From Sphingopyxis macrogoltabida (lineage in GTDB: Bacteria > Pseudomonadota > Alphaproteobacteria > Sphingomonadales > Sphingomonadaceae), in NCBI RefSeq assembly GCF_001307295.1, contig NZ_CP012700.1, positions 1,119,001-1,183,000 on the forward strand: 64,000 nucleotides of DNA, written 5' to 3'. The notes beneath the pieces were generated by a model, which saw only the letters and a program-made list of their open reading frames with translations, was not told the DNA's origin and ran no database searches. Of the stretch, positions 62,147-64,000 are shown one piece after another (position 1 is the stretch's first letter; each line of letters begins with the position of its first letter). The position numbers and the translations under genes are program-made.

Positions 62147-62770
62147 GTGGCGCCGGTCGCCACGATGATTGCCGCGATGATGACCGCCGCCAATCTTGGC
62201 GCGCGTGTCACCGGCTGGGGGTTCGTCGTCTTCACGGTCGGCTCGATCGGCTGGTCGCTCGTCGGCCTCGGATCCGGTCAGACCAATCTCGTTGCGACCA
62301 ATGTCTTCCTGACCCTCGTCAATCTTGTCGGCGTGTGGCGATGGCTCGGGCGGCAGCGCGGCTATGAGGATGGAGCGCGGTCGGCATCGAGGTCCAGCCG
62401 GAAAAGCCCTGGTTCGAGCTTGTTTTCCGCCACCAGCCTGTCGGGCCTGCCGGTGAGCGATATGCGCGGAGAGACCGTAGGATCCTCGGTCGATGCGATG
62501 ATCGAATGCGAAACCGGGCGGGTAAGCTATGTCGTCGTTGCGAGCGGCGGCCTTGGGGGGATCGAGGAGACGCTGCGCCCCGTCCCGCTCGCCAGCGTCG
62601 ACTGCCATGCCGACGGGCTCATTCTCCTGGAGGCGAAATCGCAGTTCGAACGTCGCCCCGAACTCGGCGCGGGCGAGTGGCCGGCGCATGTGCCGGGTGC
62701 GGATCGCCGGAAATCGGAAGCTTCGCGGCGTTCCGCCGTCGACAAGGAGGATGTGCATGCGACTGTTTAG
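62147..62770 (+). CDS. Membrane protein with PRC-barrel-like C-terminus
   Basis: A protein of about 207 residues with two membrane helices (about 3-20 and 28-45; 'GWGFVVFTVGSIGWSLVG') and a further short one ('FLTLVNLVGVWRWLG'). The C-terminal PRC-barrel-like domain (about 95-170) shows 'MRGETVGSSVDAMIECETGR' and 'PLASVDCHADGLILLEA'. The start is unsure: GTG 62147 is used, but the conserved frame extends upstream to about 62114 with only CTG as a start. Overlaps the next gene by 14 bp. Confidence 0.75.
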   Translation: MAPVATMIAAMMTAANLGARVTGWGFVVFTVGSIGWSLVGLGSGQTNLVATNVFLTLVNLVGVWRWLGRQRGYEDGARSASRSSRKSPGSSLFSATSLSGLPVSDMRGETVGSSVDAMIECETGRVSYVVVASGGLGGIEETLRPVPLASVDCHADGLILLEAKSQFERRPELGAGEWPAHVPGADRRKSEASRRSAVDKEDVHATV

Positions 62771-63413
62771 GAACAACAGCCTCACTGTCGTTTTGCTGCT
62801 GCTCTTTGGTGCCACCATCGTTGGTCAGTGGCTGACCGGCTGGCAAGTGGCGACTGCGGACGCGTTGCAACATGGCCGGGCAGCGACGTCGCTGATGAAT
62901 TACACGCAAAGCCCGGAATTTCTGTCGAGCGTGTTCGAGAATTGGGAAAGCGAATTTCTGCAGATGTCGGCCTATGTCGTGCTGACCGCCATGCTCATCC
63001 AGCGCGGCTCGTCGGAATCGAAGGACCCCGACAGCCCGCCGCGCGACGCCGACCTCGCGGCGCAGGCATCGAAGCCGGGCGCGCCGGCCATCTTGCGCAA
63101 AGGCCGCCTCGCACGTGCGCTCTATGCCCGTTCGCTCGGCATCGCATTGTTCCTGCTCTTTCTCCTCTCCTTCGTGATGCACTGGACGCAAAGCGCGCGC
63201 GCTGCGGCTATCGAGGCGAAAGACCATGGCGAGGCCGCACTGTCGACGATCGCCTATCTTGGCGATCCGCAACTGTGGTTTGAATCCTTCCAGAACTGGC
63301 AAAGCGAATTTCTGTCGACCGCCGTGCTCGTGCTGCTTTCGATCTTTCTGCGTCAGAAGGAATCTCCCGAATCGAAGGCGGTTGCGGCTTCGCATGCGCA
63401 CACCGGCGACTGA
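62757..63413 (+). CDS. DUF6766 family membrane protein
   Basis: A 218-residue membrane protein with four hydrophobic segments in two repeats: each half carries a 'NW(E/Q)SEFL' motif after a helix ('FENWESEFLQMSAYVVLTAM' about 60-79, 'FQNWQSEFLSTAVLVLLSIF' about 179-198). Such repeated motifs are diagnostic of DUF6766. Ribosome site AAGGAGG is 6 bp before ATG 62757; the ATG at 62751 is less well spaced. Last gene of the chain with the Crp/Fnr regulator. Function unknown. Confidence 0.88.
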   Translation: MRLFRNNSLTVVLLLLFGATIVGQWLTGWQVATADALQHGRAATSLMNYTQSPEFLSSVFENWESEFLQMSAYVVLTAMLIQRGSSESKDPDSPPRDADLAAQASKPGAPAILRKGRLARALYARSLGIALFLLFLLSFVMHWTQSARAAAIEAKDHGEAALSTIAYLGDPQLWFESFQNWQSEFLSTAVLVLLSIFLRQKESPESKAVAASHAHTGD

Positions 63414-63543
63414 CGATGTGGCGGGAAGCAAGAGAGATCGGCCGGCGGGCGCGATCTGAACCGAGACCATCGTAACGGGCATTCGCCGACAAGGTGCGGC
63501 GGCCGGCATTCCATCGCAGGCCTCACATCGCGGGTGCCGGTCT

Positions 63544-64000
63544 TTAAAGGTCGCCGGTCGCAGCAGCTGTGCCGGCCTGGCTCTCGATCTCATAATGGAT
63601 CGGTTTGAAACTGCCTCCGCAGCTGTCGTAAGCCGAACAGGCGGTGAGGCCGATCACTAGATCGCTCAGGGCGCGCAGCCGGATATAGTCGCCAGGTGCG
63701 GTCGGCGGCGGCAATACTTTGAGCGTTCCCTTTCCATCCAACGGGACATTCATGAAGATGTTGAAGGCAACCGGAATGGCGTCTTCGCCGATTCCAAAAG
63801 GGGCGAGGGCCGCGGCGAGGTTGCCGAAGCAGCCGCGGTGGACCGGCTTGTCGGCATAGAAATGGCGGAAGGTCGCCTCGCTGCACGGCGTCAGAAGAAA
63901 GTCATGCGTGCCGACGCCGTCCTCGACGATTTCGAGCATCGGGTTCGATCGGTTGGACCAGAGCCAGTTCCCCGTCGTGAGCCGGATCGTCTCTTCATAA
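63544..64000 (-). CDS. DUF1989 family protein (urea-associated), 5' part cut by window edge
   Basis: The 152 residues visible begin beyond base 64000 and end at 63544. They show 'TTGNWLWSNRSNPMLEIVE', 'DFLLTPCSEATFRHFY', 'GCFGNLAAALAPFGIG', 'FNIFMNVPLDGKGTLKVLPP' and 'DLVIGLTACSAYDSCGG', the DUF1989 pattern. Conserved Cys residues (in 'TPCSE', 'GCFGN', 'TACSAYDSC') likely bind metal or form the active site. Family members are encoded with urea carboxylase (urea amidolyase-associated). Neighbours beyond the edge are needed to place it. Confidence 0.9.
   Translation of the reverse strand, partial: YEETIRLTTGNWLWSNRSNPMLEIVEDGVGTHDFLLTPCSEATFRHFYADKPVHRGCFGNLAAALAPFGIGEDAIPVAFNIFMNVPLDGKGTLKVLPPPTAPGDYIRLRALSDLVIGLTACSAYDSCGGSFKPIHYEIESQAGTAAATGDL

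Overview
The window looks like a Sphingomonadales alphaproteobacterium (Sphingopyxis, Sphingomonas or Novosphingobium type). DNA is GC-rich, genes are packed with ATGA and GTGA overlaps, and the right half carries protein families typical of sphingomonads (DUF6894, DUF3606, CsbD, DUF4142, DUF2383, PRC-barrel, DUF6766). The genus is inferred from protein flavour only; there is no rRNA or tRNA in the window.

Left part (1-17.8 kb): a minus-strand F-type conjugative type IV secretion operon in the order traA-L-E-K-B-dsbC-V-C-orf-trbI-S26 peptidase-traW-U-trbC-N-F-H-G. traG runs off the left edge. A divergent HTH regulator and an AlpA-like regulator lie beyond traA, and a perfect 10-bp inverted repeat sits in the traA/regulator gap. 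Several products are disulfide-rich or thioredoxin-like (TraN, TraU, TraF, TrbC, DsbC), as expected of a periplasm-spanning pilus assembly machine.

Cargo (18-27.7 kb): chromate transporter chrA with a Tat-signal superoxide dismutase (chrC-like), convergent with a five-gene metal efflux operon (His-rich secreted protein, CzcC, CzcB, CzcA, and an MFS exporter with a His-rich tail). A complete IS1182-like insertion sequence with 19-bp ends and a 5-bp target duplication follows (28.05-29.6 kb). Next come a short traG-like scrap, a set of TGTGGG repeats and a broken P4-type integrase (29.7-30.4 kb). This zone is the likely junction of the mobile element with chromosome.

Right part (30.8-64 kb): a chromosomal stress and signalling region. 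It holds a hybrid histidine kinase, heme oxygenase plus bacteriophytochrome (with a stop codon inside its receiver domain), two Crp/Fnr regulators, two L,D-transpeptidases, DNA repair (exonuclease III, AlkB, a broken SRAP gene), PfpI, a transglutaminase pair with an ATP-grasp protein and a divergent N-formylglutamate amidohydrolase, GFA, lipocalin, a CDF metal exporter, a YqcI/YcgG (GntA-like) protein, hemerythrin, and many small stress proteins. Nine genes here are preceded by GGAAC-N16/17-nGTT, the signature of sigma-EcfG general-stress promoters, and six more by a GCAAC version. This suggests that much of the region is one general stress regulon. The right edge cuts a DUF1989 gene.
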